Positions 39,731-49,876 are shown, numbered from the stretch's first letter. The stretch is 64,000 bases of DNA from Fodinibacter sp963811825 (GCA_963811825.1 CAWESS010000022.1:124001-188000), one strand, 5' to 3'. Notes: generated from the letters alone by a model not told the origin. Program-made: numbers and translations.

Positions 39731-40537
39731 ATGAAGCTGACCGGGAACGTCTTCGTCGTCACGGGAGGCGGCAACGGCATCGGCCGCGAGGTCGTGCTGG
39801 GGCTGCTCGCGCGCGGAGCCCGCGTCGCCGCCGTCGACCTGAGCGCCGACGGACTGGCCGAGACGGCCTCCCTCGCGGGAGCCGGTGACCGGCTGAGCAC
39901 GCACACCGTCGACATCTCCGACAAGGCCGCCGTCGACGCGCTCCCCGCTGCGGTGGTGGCCACCCACGGCCGCGTCGACGGGCTGCTCAACGTGGCGGGC
40001 ATCATCCAGCCGTTCGTCCGGTTCGCCGACCTCGAGTACCGGCAGATCGAGAAGGTGATGGCCGTGAACTTCTGGGGCGTGGTGCACACGACCCAGGCCT
40101 TCCTGCCGCACCTCGTCACACGTCCGGAGGCGGCGGTCGTGAACGTGTCGAGCATGGGGGCCCTGGCCCCTGTCCCCGGCCAGTCGGTCTACGGCGCGAG
40201 CAAGGCCGCGGTCATGCTCCTCACGGAGGCGCTCTACTCCGAGCTGCGCGGCACGCGGGTGGCCGTCACGGTCGTCTTTCCCGGTGGGGTCGCCACCCAC
40301 ATCGCCGAGAACTCCGGTGCCTCGATCCCTGGTCGGACAGCGGATGCCGCGGCCTCGGCCGGCAGTCTCACGACGGCATCCGACGCGGCCCGTCAGATCA
40401 TCGACAAGGGCGTGGAGAAGGGGCACTTCCGGGTGGTCATCGGCAAGGACGCGAGGATGCTCGACGGCCTGTCACGGGTCTCCCCGCGCCGCGCCACCGA
40501 GCTCATCGCGAAGAAGATGGCCGCACTCCTCAGCTGA
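39731..40537 (+). CDS. SDR family oxidoreductase
   Basis: 268 aa, ATG 39731, after GAAGGGAGG. Cofactor motif TGGGNGIG, NVAG, catalytic S of NVSSMG and YGASK. NAD(P)-dependent; its position behind the KstD-like gene suggests it acts on the same substrate pathway, perhaps as a hydroxysteroid dehydrogenase-like enzyme, by inference only. The end overlaps the convergent Pr6Pr gene by eight bases. Confidence 0.93.
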   Translation: MKLTGNVFVVTGGGNGIGREVVLGLLARGARVAAVDLSADGLAETASLAGAGDRLSTHTVDISDKAAVDALPAAVVATHGRVDGLLNVAGIIQPFVRFADLEYRQIEKVMAVNFWGVVHTTQAFLPHLVTRPEAAVVNVSSMGALAPVPGQSVYGASKAAVMLLTEALYSELRGTRVAVTVVFPGGVATHIAENSGASIPGRTADAAASAGSLTTASDAARQIIDKGVEKGHFRVVIGKDARMLDGLSRVSPRRATELIAKKMAALLS

Positions 40538-41243
40538 TCTCCGCAGCCGGTGACAGACGGGCGTGCCGCCGACACAGCGCGGTGTCGATTCCCCAGTAGA
40601 TCGACATGACGACGAGGCCGAACGCGAGGATGCCGGCCACGGTGGCGGCAACCGGGCCGACGCCGTACTCGGCGATGTTCACGAAGCCGTAGGGGTAGGC
40701 GTCGATCACGCTGGCGCGCAGCAGGATCCACGCGACCCACGCGATCGGGATCACCAGGGCAGCCAGGACCGTGCGCCCTGAGATCCAGCCGCGCGGGCCG
40801 TACACGAGCCACACGAGCACCGTCACCGCAGGAGTCACCTGGTGCAGGATCGGGTCGGTGAGGCGCGACCACCCCACGACCTCGGTGCTCGGGGCGAGCA
40901 GCACGGCGTAGACGATGGCCGTGATCGTGATCATCAGGACACTGTCGAGCCGCAAGGTGCGCAGGAGCGCTGTCGTGCGCAGCGGCCGTCGGGCGAGCAG
41001 GGTCATCGTCACGGCGACGACGACGTTCGACCAGATCGTGAAGTAGCTCGCGGTGTCGCTCAGGCGCGACACGACCCCGGCGAGGCCCTCGGGGTGGATG
41101 CCGTACAGGCCGGGCTCGACGGTTTGGAAGGTGTAGGCGCCGAGTCCGGAGAGGACGACGGTGAGCACGACGCCCAGCCAGGCGATGGCGGCGTTGACGC
41201 CGAAAGCAGTCCGGGCACCGCGTGGGATCGACGTCATGGGCAC
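40530..41243 (-). CDS. Pr6Pr family membrane protein
   Basis: 237 aa with six hydrophobic segments (FGVNAAIAWLGVVLTVVLSG, YFTIWSNVVVAVTMTL, PAVTVLVWLVYGPRGW, TVAGILAFGLVVMSIYWG). FTIWSN and the HQVTP and YGPRG motifs are those of the FAR-17a/AIG1-like Pr6Pr family of actinomycetes. Function unknown. Start at 41243 or 41237. Confidence 0.85.
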   Translation of the reverse strand: MPMTSIPRGARTAFGVNAAIAWLGVVLTVVLSGLGAYTFQTVEPGLYGIHPEGLAGVVSRLSDTASYFTIWSNVVVAVTMTLLARRPLRTTALLRTLRLDSVLMITITAIVYAVLLAPSTEVVGWSRLTDPILHQVTPAVTVLVWLVYGPRGWISGRTVLAALVIPIAWVAWILLRASVIDAYPYGFVNIAEYGVGPVAATVAGILAFGLVVMSIYWGIDTALCRRHARLSPAAEIS

Positions 41244-41368
41244 CCAGCGTACGAGCCGGGATCGCGACGCCCGTCGGGCCGAACGGCATCCGACCGTTCG
41301 GCGACCATCGAGGAGAAATCGCTGCGCAATCCCTGTTCAGCGGCCACCCCGCGGGTGGAGCATGCACC

Positions 41369-43139
41369 ATGGCCCCCTCCACGATCGACCGCCGCACCGC
41401 CCTGAAGTCCCTCGCCGCCGGCACCGCGGCCCTGACCGTCCCCCGAGTCTTCGATCCCGTCGCCGCCGCAGCCCCCGCGGCACGCGGGATCTTCGGCTAC
41501 GGCGTCGCGAGCGGCGACCCCACCGGCACCTCCGTCGTGATCTGGACGCGCGCCACCCCACCCGCGTCGCCCGGCCAGGCGGTCGCAGCGCCCGGCAGTG
41601 GGCTGGGCAAACCCCTTCAGGTCCGTTGGGAGGTGGCCCGCGACGAGAACTTCCGAGACGTCGTCGCCCGCGGCACCGTGCGGACCTCAGCCGACACCGA
41701 CCACACCCTCAAGGTCGACGTCACGGGCCTAGCAGCCCTACACGCGCTACCACTACCGGTTCGAGAGCCGCGGTGAGAGCAGCCCGGTCGGCCACACGCG
41801 CACGGCCCCCGACGTGCCGGGCGAGGTGCATGCCCTGCGGCTCGCCCTCGTGAGCTGCAGCAACTACACCGGTGGCTTCTTCACCGCCTACCGCGCCATC
41901 GCCGCCCGCGACGACCTCGACCTCGTGCTGCACGTCGGCGACTACATCTACGAGTACCCCAACGGCGACGGCCGCTACGGACCGCCCGAGCTCGTCGGGG
42001 TGCGCGACCACCAGCCGGAGGGCGAGACGATCGACCTCGAGGGCTACCGGCTGCGGCACGCGCTGCACAAGGCGGACCCCGATGCCCAGGCTGCGCACCG
42101 GGCCCTGCCCTGGATCACGATCTTCGACGACCACGAGGTCACGAACAACGCCTGGGCCGACGGTGCCGGCAACCACCAGGGCGACGAGGGCGACTACCTC
42201 GCCCGCCGTGAGGCGGCCCTCCAGGCCTACCTCGAGTGGATGCCGTTCCGCCTCCCCGACCAGTCCGAACCGCACCAGGGCACGCAGTTCTTCAAGCGGT
42301 TCACCTTCGGGGCGCTCGCCGAACTCAGCGTGCTCGAGACCCGACAGAACCGGTCGGAGCAGGCCTCCTCACCGCTCTCGCCGATCGACGGCTTCATCCC
42401 CCTCGGCAACCCGGCGACGGATGCCGTCATCGCCGACCCGACCCGCCACCTCGCCGAGCCCCAGCAGCTGCAGTGGCTCAAGGACGGGCTCGCTGCGCAG
42501 GGCCGGCCGTGGCACCTCGTCGGCAACCAGGTCATGGTGACCCCGGTGCGCTACCCCGGGGTCGCCCTCGGGCTGCCCGGCACCTTCGTCAACGCCGACC
42601 AGTGGGACGGGTACGCGGTGGACCAGGCGGCGCTCCTCGGGCACCTCGCCGCCCTGGCTGCCCAGCCGGCCTCCGCGGGCGCCGTCGTGCTCACCGGCGA
42701 CATCCACTCCTCGTGGGGTGCCGACCTACCGGTGGCCGTGGGGCCCACGGGCACGTACACGCCCGTCGGGGTCGAGTTCGTCACGCCCTCGGTGACGAGC
42801 GACGGCTTCTACGAGATCGTGCGGAACTTCTTCCCGAGCTTCTCGGCGGAGCAGGCCGTCGGGGCGACCGGGCAGGTGACCGGTGCCGTACGACAGGCCA
42901 ACCCGTGGGTGCGCTACCTCAACGGCATCGGGCACGGCTACACGGTCATCGACGTGACGCCGCAGCGGGTGCAGGCCGACTTCCACCACACGCCGGTCCC
43001 GACCAGCGCCTCACCCGACCCGCGCATCGACCCGAACGCGATGCCCGTCTACGCGGCCAGCATGCAGACGGTCGCCGGCAGCCGGCGCGTCTCCGCGGCA
43101 TCCGGGCCGGTGGGTCCGCGGGCGGACGAACCGGCTTAG
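41369..43139 (+). CDS. phoD: PhoD-family alkaline phosphatase/phosphodiesterase, Tat-exported (one frame break)
   Basis: ATG 41369 with GGTGGAG upstream. Twin-arginine signal (IDRRTALKSLAAGTAALTV). The N-terminal PhoD_N domain begins GYGVASGDPTGTSVVIWTRA. One inserted A near 41731 breaks the frame; the rest carries QPYTRYHYRFESRG, SCSNYTGGFF, HVGDYIYEY, FDDHEVTNNAW, GNQVM and LTGDIHSSW, the metal-binding motifs of PhoD (Ca/Fe). Releases phosphate from phosphodiesters outside the cell. About 590 aa after repair. Confidence 0.92.
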
Positions 43140-43160
43140 CGGGTCCCTGATCAGCGTGGG

Positions 43161-43818
43161 CTAGGTGGCGCTGGCGTCGAGCTCGTCGGCGACCGGTGTC
43201 GCGCCGCTGTTGAACTCCACGACTGCTCCGGCCAGCTTCGGCCGATCCAGAGTCTCCGCGATGACGAGGGCGACGTCAGCGCGGGAGACCGACCCGGGCC
43301 CGACGCCGGTGCGCGAGGTCTCGATGGACCCCGTCGGCGCGTCGTCGGTGAGCCGGCTGGGGCGCAGGATCGTCCACTCCAGGTCGGAGTCCTCGAGGTG
43401 GGCATCGGCGGCCGACTTGGCGTCGGCGTACGCGAAGAACGGGTTGTCCTCGGGCACCGCGTGCTCGGCGCCGGCACCGAAGTAGGACACCATGACGTAC
43501 CGCTTCGACCCAGGAGCGTCCAGCGGCATCCATCGACCGGATCGCGGCGTCGCGGTCGACCGCGTAGGTGCGGTCGGGGTCACCGCCACCGGCGCCGGCC
43601 GACCAGACGACGGCATCGTGCCCGTGGAGCAGCCGGGCCAGGGCCTCGACGTCCATCGACTCGACGTCGGCGACGACGGGGGTCGCGCCGTCCGAACGAA
43701 GGTGCTCGGCATGGGCGGGGTCGCGGATGACGCCGGTCACCTCGTGCGAGCGGGCGACGAGCAGTGGGGTGAGGAGTCGGGCCACCTTGCCGTGGCCGCC
43801 GATGATGATGACGCGCAT
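43161..43818 (-). CDS. NAD(P)H-binding atypical SDR (one frame break)
   Basis: ATG 43818. GGHGKVARLL nucleotide motif, DVESMD, then a break near 43520 (DAA changes to DAPGSKRYVMVSY) and the C-terminal text ILRPSRLTDD, VSRADVALVIAETLD. About 219 aa, the size of NmrA/YwnB-like NAD(P)H-binding proteins. Role unknown. 70 bases upstream of it lies the end of glpD on the same strand. Confidence 0.85.
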
Positions 43819-43888
43819 TGGCGGTCCAACGGCATCGGATGCCGTGCTGTTCCGTGTGGTGGTCGCCCTCGGCTCACGCCGACCCGGG

Positions 43889-45536
43889 TCAGTGGGTGGT
43901 CGGTGGCGGGTGGTGCGAGGTCTTGGACAGCACGTAGTCCGCGAGGCGGGCGTCCGCGGCATCCCCGAAGAGGATCTGTGCGACCTCGGTCAGCCCGGGT
44001 GAGCCGAGGATGTCGCGGTCGCGCACGACGAGGTCGATCTTGCTGCGACGCCGCATGAAGTCGTCGAGGGTCACGATCATCTCGTGCTCGGCGGCGGTGT
44101 GGAGCTCGGCGCGAAGGTAGTCGGCCGAGCCCATGACGTCCTCGCCCATGGAGGGGTCGGCCCGGATCGCCTCGAGCAGGTCGAAGGCCCGGCGGCCGTA
44201 GCGCCGCCACAGCCGGTCGCTGAGGGGTTCGGTGTCGGGTTTGGTGCGCAAGGTGTCCAGGCGCATGAGGCGCGCCTGGCGGTAGAACTCCTTGCGGGTC
44301 GCGGCGGCCGGCTCGCCGTACCAGTTGCGCAGGTCCTTCTCCAGGGGGATGCCGAGGCTCTCCACGTGCTCGGCGACCTCCTCGCCGACGTTGAGGCAGT
44401 CGGTGAGCTTGCCGCCGAAGACGGTGACGACGCCCCGGGCGTCGTCGCGCTCGATCTCGTGCTTGCGCGAGAGCGAGGTCCAGTCGGCGTCGGTCTGGTC
44501 GCCGCTCCCTCGGCGGACCACGAGCGGACGCACGCCGGAGCGCTCCGCGATGATGTCGTCGTGCGTCAGCGGCTCGGGGAGGTCGAGGCGGGCGTTGATC
44601 TGCTCGAGGAGGAAGTCGCGGTCCTCGTCGGTGACGTGGGTGTGGGGGTCGTCGACACGGGTGTCGGTGGTGCCGATGACCGAGCGGCGGCCCATGGGGA
44701 TGACGTAGAAGAGGCGTTGGGTGTCGTCGAAGAACGCGAGCACCCGGTCGTGCCGCGTCGTCGTGAGCCGCGGGACGATGAGGTGGATGCCCTTGGAGTA
44801 GACGATGCGGTGCTCGGTCGCGAGGCCCCATGAGGTGTTGAGCTCGTCGACGAAGGGGCCGGCGGCGTTGACGACCACGCGGGCGGTCGTCGTGAACTCC
44901 GTGCCGGAGTCGGTGTCGCGCAGGTGGCAGGTCCACCGGTCACCCTCGCGCTCGGCACTGACCAGCTCGACGTAGTTGGCGACGGCGGCGCCGGCCTCGA
45001 TCGCGGAGCGGACGAAGGAGAAGACGAAGCGCGAGTCGTTGTCGACGAGGTAGCAGTCCTGGTACTGGACGGCCCCGCGAGCGGTGCTCGTGTCGATGAC
45101 GGGCTCGACCGCTTCGAGCTTCTCGGCGTCGTAGAGGCGGGGGCGCTTGGTGCCGAACTGGCCGATGCCCCAGTAGGCCGTTGCACCCAGGGCTGCGAAC
45201 CACGGCTTGAACGGGGCCGCGTTGTCCAGGGTCGCGAGGAAGGAGATCTCCTTGACGTTGTCCGGGTAGGCCTTCATCAGCCGGTTGCGCGACCTGCACA
45301 GCCCGAACACCAGCGGCAGCTCGTAGTTCTCGAGGTACTTGAAGCCGCCCCAGACCAGGTTGCTCGACTCCTGGCTCGTGAAACCCCCGAAGTCGGCGCG
45401 GTCGATGAGGGCCACCGATGCGCCCCGCCCGGCCAGGGCTGCCGCTGGACACGGCGCCGTTGATGCCCGCCCCGACGACGAGGACGTCGAAGTGACCACC
45501 CGAGATCCGGGCGATGGTGGTGCGGCGCAGTGACAT
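43889..45536 (-). CDS. glpD: glycerol-3-phosphate dehydrogenase (one frame break)
   Basis: About 548 aa after repair, ATG 45536. FAD motif VGAGINGAV (21-29); a one-base insertion near 45444 changes the frame, and AAALAGRGASVALIDRADF, TSQESSNLVWGGFKYLENYE, YSKGIHLIVPRL and the C-terminal FGGKLTDCLNVGEEVAEHVE follow, all typical of GlpD. Oxidises glycerol 3-phosphate to dihydroxyacetone phosphate at the membrane. No glpK or glpF neighbour is present. Confidence 0.93.
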
Positions 45537-45645
45537 GCTCCAAGCGTCCCAGACGCGATCGGTGTCCGGAGCGGATGGGGTGCCAGGGGCGCGGTCAGGC
45601 GCGCGGTTGACACCCCTGCAGGATGCCGAGGGGCCCGACAGGCGG

Positions 45646-46566
45646 TCAGAACGAGTAGTGCACGCCCGTGAGCTCTTCGCTGCGCTCCCACAGCAGGGCG
45701 GCGAGCGCCTCGTCCTGGGCCCAGTGGCTCTGCTTGGCCGTTCCCACGGCGCCGCGGGTCTCGCCGAAACTGGTCGGCCCCGAGTAGGACCCAGGCTCGG
45801 CGGCGGTTGCCGCGAACAGGATCGCCTCGGCGCCGCGGTCCGGCGAGGGGAAGGCCAGCTTGACGGCCCAGCTGCTGATGCGGGCCGATGATCGGGACCG
45901 ATCCCGAACCCTCCGGGTTGGCGAAGAGGTTGGTCGAGGACACCCCGGGGTGCGCTGCCGTGGAGGTGAGTCGTGAGCCCGCGGCGCTCGGCGCGGCGCT
46001 GCAGCTCGAGGGCGAACAGCAGGTTGGCGAGCTTGGAGCGCCCGTAGCTGACCCTCGGGTCGTAGCCCTGCTGCCGGGTTGCCCTCGGCAACCCGGCCGT
46101 CGCCGCGGTGGTGGGCGATCGACGACACCGTCGTGACCCGCGGCGCCTCCGCCTCCAGCAGGTGGGGGAGGAGCAGCCCGGTGAGGGCGAAGTGGCCGAG
46201 GTGGTTCGTGCCGAACTGCATCTCGAACCCGTCGCCGGTCTCCCGGTGCTTCGGCGGCGCCATGATGCCGGCGTTGTTGACGAGCAGGTCGAGCGGTCCC
46301 TCGAAGCGGGCGGCGAGGGCACGCACGGACTCCTGCGAGGCGAGGTCGAGGCGCTCGACGCTGAGGTTGCCGGGCACGCCCGTGGCGCGGATCCGCTCGG
46401 CGGCCGCCTCACCGGCATCCGTGTTGCGCACCGCGAGAACGACGTCGGCGCCGTGTCGGGCGAGCTCACGCGCCTCCACGGCACCGATGCCGGAGTTGGC
46501 GCCGGTCACGAGGGCGCGCCGGCCGGTGAGGTCGGGAATCTGGTCAGGGGTCCAGCGCGCGGTCAC
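45646..46566 (-). CDS. SDR family oxidoreductase (internal frame breaks that cancel)
   Basis: GTG 46566. TGANSGIG, NNAGIMAPP and GTNHLGHFALTGLLL are read in frame; between about 46085 and 45890 the true text, QQGYDPRVSYGRSKLANLL with the catalytic Y-x3-K, is in other frames, and the original frame resumes at SSWAVKLAFPSPDRGAEAIL. At least three one-base changes net to zero. About 305 aa. Retinol-dehydrogenase-like, ends LTGVHYSF like the SDR at 18419. Its start overlaps the DUF2218 stop (GTGA). Confidence 0.87.
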   Translation of the reverse strand: MTARWTPDQIPDLTGRRALVTGANSGIGAVEARELARHGADVVLAVRNTDAGEAAAERIRATGVPGNLSVERLDLASQESVRALAARFEGPLDLLVNNAGIMAPPKHRETGDGFEMQFGTNHLGHFALTGLLLPHLLEAEAPRVTTVSSIAHHRGDGRVAEGNPAAGLRPEGQLRALQARQPAVRPRAAAPRRAPRAHDSPPRQRTPGCPRPTSSPTRRVRDRSRSSARISSWAVKLAFPSPDRGAEAILFAATAAEPGSYSGPTSFGETRGAVGTAKQSHWAQDEALAALLWERSEELTGVHYSF

Positions 46567-46850
46567 AGCTCCTCAGCCTCGGTCGGCACGGCGTCCCACA
46601 CGACGTCGAGCTCCTCACGCTGCCCGAACCGCTCGAGGTGGTCCTTGACGACCTGCGCGAAGCGGTCGGGGTCGCCGCCGTCGGGCACCGACGCCTCGAC
46701 CCGCAGCACCGCGGCCTCAGGCCACATCCGCACGACCTGCCCGGTCTCGAACCGGATGACGGTGACGCCGTCCTCCTCACCGGCACTGCCCTTGCGGGCC
46801 CAGTGCCCGGCGAGCTGCTTGGCATAGCGCTCGGGTCGGTCGGTGGCCAT
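46563..46850 (-). CDS. DUF2218 domain protein
   Basis: 95 aa from ATG 46850 (an ATG at 46880 adds ten residues). The family pattern RYAKQLAGHW, VIRFETGQVVRMWPE, VLRVEASV and VVKDHLERFG is complete. Unknown function; small, cytosolic. Its stop overlaps the SDR start, so both are on one transcript. Confidence 0.85.
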   Translation of the reverse strand: MATDRPERYAKQLAGHWARKGSAGEEDGVTVIRFETGQVVRMWPEAAVLRVEASVPDGGDPDRFAQVVKDHLERFGQREELDVVWDAVPTEAEEL

Positions 46851-46929
46851 TGCTCCACGGCGTGTCACACGGGTGTCCATGGTCAGGAGTGTCGCACCGG
46901 CCCGGGCGGACCGCCGTCGTGGGTGGAGG

Positions 46930-47355
46930 TCAGGAGCCTTCGACGGTGCCGTCGGCCGATGCGGCACCCTCGCGCTCGGCGAGGTTGCGCAGGATGCAGA
47001 ACTCGTTGCCCTCGGGGTCGGCGAGCACCACCCAGCCCGTGCCGGGGCCGTACTGGCCACGGTGGTCCTCCACCTCGACGGCGCCGTGCCCGAGCAGGCG
47101 GGCGAGCTCGTCGTCGCGGGCACCCTCGACCGGCTCGAGGTCGAGGTGCAGGCGGTTCTTGACGGTCTTGCCTTCAGGAACCTCGATGAACAGCAGGCGG
47201 TGCGAACCGTCGGGGCTGACGATCATGCACTCGTCGTGGCCGGGAAGGTTCGGGTCACCCTCGACGTCGCCGTAGTCGAGCACCCCTTTCCACCACTGGG
47301 AGAGGGCGAACGCGTCGCGGCAGTCGATGGTCGTGTGGGACACGCGGGAGGTCAT
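46930..47355 (-). CDS. VOC/glyoxalase-like domain protein
   Basis: 141 aa, ATG 47355. Paired beta-alpha-beta modules: RVSHTTIDCRDAFALSQWW, LDYGD..., and NRLHLDLEPVEG, GWVVLADPEGNEFCIL. The closing strand (DPEGNEFC) is the standard vicinal-oxygen-chelate motif carrying a metal-ligand Glu. Substrate unknown. Confidence 0.9.
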   Translation of the reverse strand: MTSRVSHTTIDCRDAFALSQWWKGVLDYGDVEGDPNLPGHDECMIVSPDGSHRLLFIEVPEGKTVKNRLHLDLEPVEGARDDELARLLGHGAVEVEDHRGQYGPGTGWVVLADPEGNEFCILRNLAEREGAASADGTVEGS

Positions 47356-47398
47356 GCCCACCACCCTGCCACCGCGGACCCGGCAGATGGGTGGGACG

Positions 47399-48799
47399 TC
47401 AGATGTGGATGGCGGCTCGGATGCCGTCCGAGAAGACCTCGGGTGGGTCCGGCAGCCGTCGCCCTTCGCCGGTCGCGCGACGATGGGCGCTCCACGCCAC
47501 CGCGCACGCGTCGAGCACGTCGTCGGGGGCGTAGCCACTTCCCTTGAGCACCGACGGGCGGGCGATGCCGGATGCCGCGAGCGTCGCCAACCGCTTCGCC
47601 CGGCCCTCTTCGGTGCGCTTCTGCGGGAGCGGCTCCCCGGCCATGGCGGCGAAGGACACCTCGGGGTGGACCTCGACGACCTCGACCGTCGGCCGCCCGC
47701 GCAGCCACGTGTCGACCTCGAGGATCTTGTCCCGCAGGCCGAAGGCCTGGGCGCCGACGCCCTGCCCGCTGAGGCCACGGTTCACGGCATCCGCCTCGGC
47801 ACGCCCTTGCGCGAGGTAGGCCGACCGGGTCAGCGTCGTGAAGACGGTGCTCGCCCGGCCGGGCAGCGCGCGGCGGGCCAGGACATCTGCCTGGCGAACT
47901 GTGCTGTCCGGCAGGCCGATCGGGATGTCGATGCCGACGACCAGCACGTCGACCTCGGCCCGGACCATCTCCACGAGCTCGGAGATCGTCGGCGCGACCA
48001 CGACCCGCGGGCGCGGCGCGCCGGGCACGAGTAGTGCGCCGACCCAGCCTCCCGGGCAGGCGTCGACCCCGAGCACAGGAACCGTGACGTCCAGCCGCTG
48101 CGGCGCCGAGACGGCCCGCAGCCCCTCCAGAGCCCCGAGCACGAGGTCGAGGGTGGTCTCGAACTCGTTGCCGAACGCGTAACCGGGCTGCAGGGCACGA
48201 CCCTCGGCGAACGCCGTGAAGTGCGGGTAGGCGGCACGGACGTCCGGGCCGAGGATCTCCGCGCCGATCGCCGCCAGTTCGTCGCTGCTCTGGAACGGCA
48301 GGGCGAGCTCTTGCAGCATGAACCCGTAGAGGTGCGCGTCGAGCAGGGCCGCCGCCATGCCGGTGGCCTTCAGCGAGAACCCCTGGGACATCAGGCAGCC
48401 CAGAACGGCGTCGTGGTGCGCCAGCGTCGCCGGGCCGGGGGTTCGTCGTGAGTCCATGAGCCCGATCGCCCAGCGATGGCGGGTCAGGACAGCACGCCCC
48501 GAGACCGAGCGCTCGCGCATCTCCACCCGCCAAGGCCCGCCGACCACGGGCAGGTGCAGCTCGCCGAACACGGTGTCGACCATGGCGTCGAGCAGCACCT
48601 CCTTGCCCGCGACGTGGTGGTAGAGCGACATCGCCTCGACGCCCAGTCGTGCGGCGAGGGCCCGCATCGACAGCGCAGCCAGGCCCTGCTCGTCGGCGAG
48701 GGCCACGGCCTCGGCGACCACGCGGTCACGGTTCAGCCCAGGGCGGGTGGGCGGCATCCCAGGGCGGGTGGGTGGCATCCCAGAGCGGGCGGACGGCAT
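47399..48799 (-). CDS. TetR regulator fused to DUF429 domain
   Basis: 466 aa in one open frame. Residues 22-70 are a TetR helix-turn-helix (NRDRVVAEAVALADEQGLAA, RLGVEAMSLYHHVAGKEVLL) and 80-230 a TetR_C domain ending FETTLDLVLGALEGLRA, exactly where such proteins stop. From residue 241 (VPVLGVDACPGGWVGALLV) to the end is DUF429, a predicted RNase H-like nuclease fold (VGIDIPIGLP, EVHPEVSFAAM, DDVLDACAVAW). Real fusion, or two genes joined by a lost stop or indel: the sequence alone does not decide. Divergent from the MDR gene across two copies of its likely operator. Confidence 0.85.
   Translation of the reverse strand: MPSARSGMPPTRPGMPPTRPGLNRDRVVAEAVALADEQGLAALSMRALAARLGVEAMSLYHHVAGKEVLLDAMVDTVFGELHLPVVGGPWRVEMRERSVSGRAVLTRHRWAIGLMDSRRTPGPATLAHHDAVLGCLMSQGFSLKATGMAAALLDAHLYGFMLQELALPFQSSDELAAIGAEILGPDVRAAYPHFTAFAEGRALQPGYAFGNEFETTLDLVLGALEGLRAVSAPQRLDVTVPVLGVDACPGGWVGALLVPGAPRPRVVVAPTISELVEMVRAEVDVLVVGIDIPIGLPDSTVRQADVLARRALPGRASTVFTTLTRSAYLAQGRAEADAVNRGLSGQGVGAQAFGLRDKILEVDTWLRGRPTVEVVEVHPEVSFAAMAGEPLPQKRTEEGRAKRLATLAASGIARPSVLKGSGYAPDDVLDACAVAWSAHRRATGEGRRLPDPPEVFSDGIRAAIHI
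48737..48799 (-). repeat. 21-bp tandem repeat, three copies, at start of TetR-DUF429 gene
   Basis: Units 48737-48757, 48758-48778 and 48779-48799 (plus-strand CCCAGGGCGGGTGGGCGGCAT and variants). They encode the first about 20 residues, GMPPTRP repeated, ahead of the HTH. Each unit has an ATG, so several start sites are possible. Confidence 0.85.
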
Positions 48800-48843
48800 C
48801 CGGTCTCCTGGTCGTGAGCGGCGGTGAGGGTGGCTTGCGTGAT

Positions 48844-48893
48844 CTTACGCCGTAAGGCTACCGTGTGGGACAAACCTGGGCTTACGGCGTAAG
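48844..48893. promoter_or_regulatory. two copies of a palindromic TetR operator
   Basis: CTTACGCCGTAAG at 48844-48856 and CTTACGGCGTAAG at 48881-48893, each 6+1+6 perfect dyads, centre to centre 37 bp. They fill the divergent intergenic region; the second touches the ribosome site of the MDR gene at 48902. Confidence 0.85.
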
Positions 48894-48901
48894 GAAGACC
48901 C

Positions 48902-49876
48902 ATGAAGGCCATCGTGCAGGACCACTACGGCACCAGCGACCAGCTGGCGCTCTCCGAGCTGCCCGACCCCGTGCCCGGGCCGGGCGAGGTGCTCGTGCGG
49001 GTCGCTGCCGCCGGCGTGGACCGCGGCACGTGGCACGCGATGACGGGGCTCCCGCTGCTGGCACGACTCGGCCTCGGCCTGCGCCGTCCCAAGGACCGCA
49101 TCCCGGGTCGCGATGTCTCCGGCACCGTCGTGGCACTCGGTGACGGCATCACCACCCACGCCATCGGGGATGCCGTGTACGGCACCGCGCGCGGGTCGTT
49201 CGCCGAGCTCGCCGTCCTGCCTCTCACGCGGATGGCGCGGTGCCCGTCCACCATCACCCTCGAGGAGGCCGCTGCGGTGCCGGTCTCCGGGCTGACGGCC
49301 CTGCAGGCCCTGCGCGCCGGGAAGGTCGGAAGCGGCGATCGCGTGCTCGTCATCGGGGCGTCCGGCGGCGTGGGGACCTTCGCCGTCCAGCTCGCCGTCG
49401 ACCTCGGGGCCGAGGTCGACGCCGTGTGTGGCCCCGCGAAGGCCGACCTCGTGCGCACGCTCGGCGCGCAGCGGGTCATCGACCACACGACCACCCCACT
49501 CGACGGGCTGGGCGAGCGCTACGACGCCGTCATCGACATCGCCGGCCACCGGTCCCTGAAGGTGCTGAGGGGGTTGCTCACCGAGCGTGGGGCCCTGGTC
49601 GTCGTCGGGAGCGAGGGCGGTGGTCGATGGCTCGGAGGGCTCGAGCGCTCCGTCGGTGCCGCACTGCTCTCGCCCTTCGTGAAGCAGACCCTCGTCATGC
49701 TCGTCTCCTCCGAGAACGGCTCGGACCTGGCCGAGCTGACCCAGGTCATCGAGCGCGGCGGCCTGCGGCCGGCCCTCGAGCGAACCTTCACCCTGGACGA
49801 GGCCGCCGCCGCCGTGGACCACGTCGCGGCCGGCTCCACGCGCGGCAAGATCGTGCTCCTGGCGACCGTTCGATAG
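48902..49876 (+). CDS. NAD(P)-dependent MDR oxidoreductase (quinone oxidoreductase-like)
   Basis: 324 aa, ATG 48902 with AAGGAAG at 48891-48897. GroES-like N-domain (PGPGEVLVRVAAAGVDRGTW, IPGRDVSGTVVALG) and Rossmann domain with VLVIGASGGVGTFAVQLA. No catalytic zinc ligands, so a quinone-reductase-type reductase. Probably repressed by the divergent TetR-DUF429 protein. Confidence 0.93.
   Translation: MKAIVQDHYGTSDQLALSELPDPVPGPGEVLVRVAAAGVDRGTWHAMTGLPLLARLGLGLRRPKDRIPGRDVSGTVVALGDGITTHAIGDAVYGTARGSFAELAVLPLTRMARCPSTITLEEAAAVPVSGLTALQALRAGKVGSGDRVLVIGASGGVGTFAVQLAVDLGAEVDAVCGPAKADLVRTLGAQRVIDHTTTPLDGLGERYDAVIDIAGHRSLKVLRGLLTERGALVVVGSEGGGRWLGGLERSVGAALLSPFVKQTLVMLVSSENGSDLAELTQVIERGGLRPALERTFTLDEAAAAVDHVAAGSTRGKIVLLATVR

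Noticed and set aside
38519..40426. 635-aa minus-strand ORF opposite the KstD-like and SDR genes
   Set aside because: Antisense shadow; both sense genes have complete motifs.
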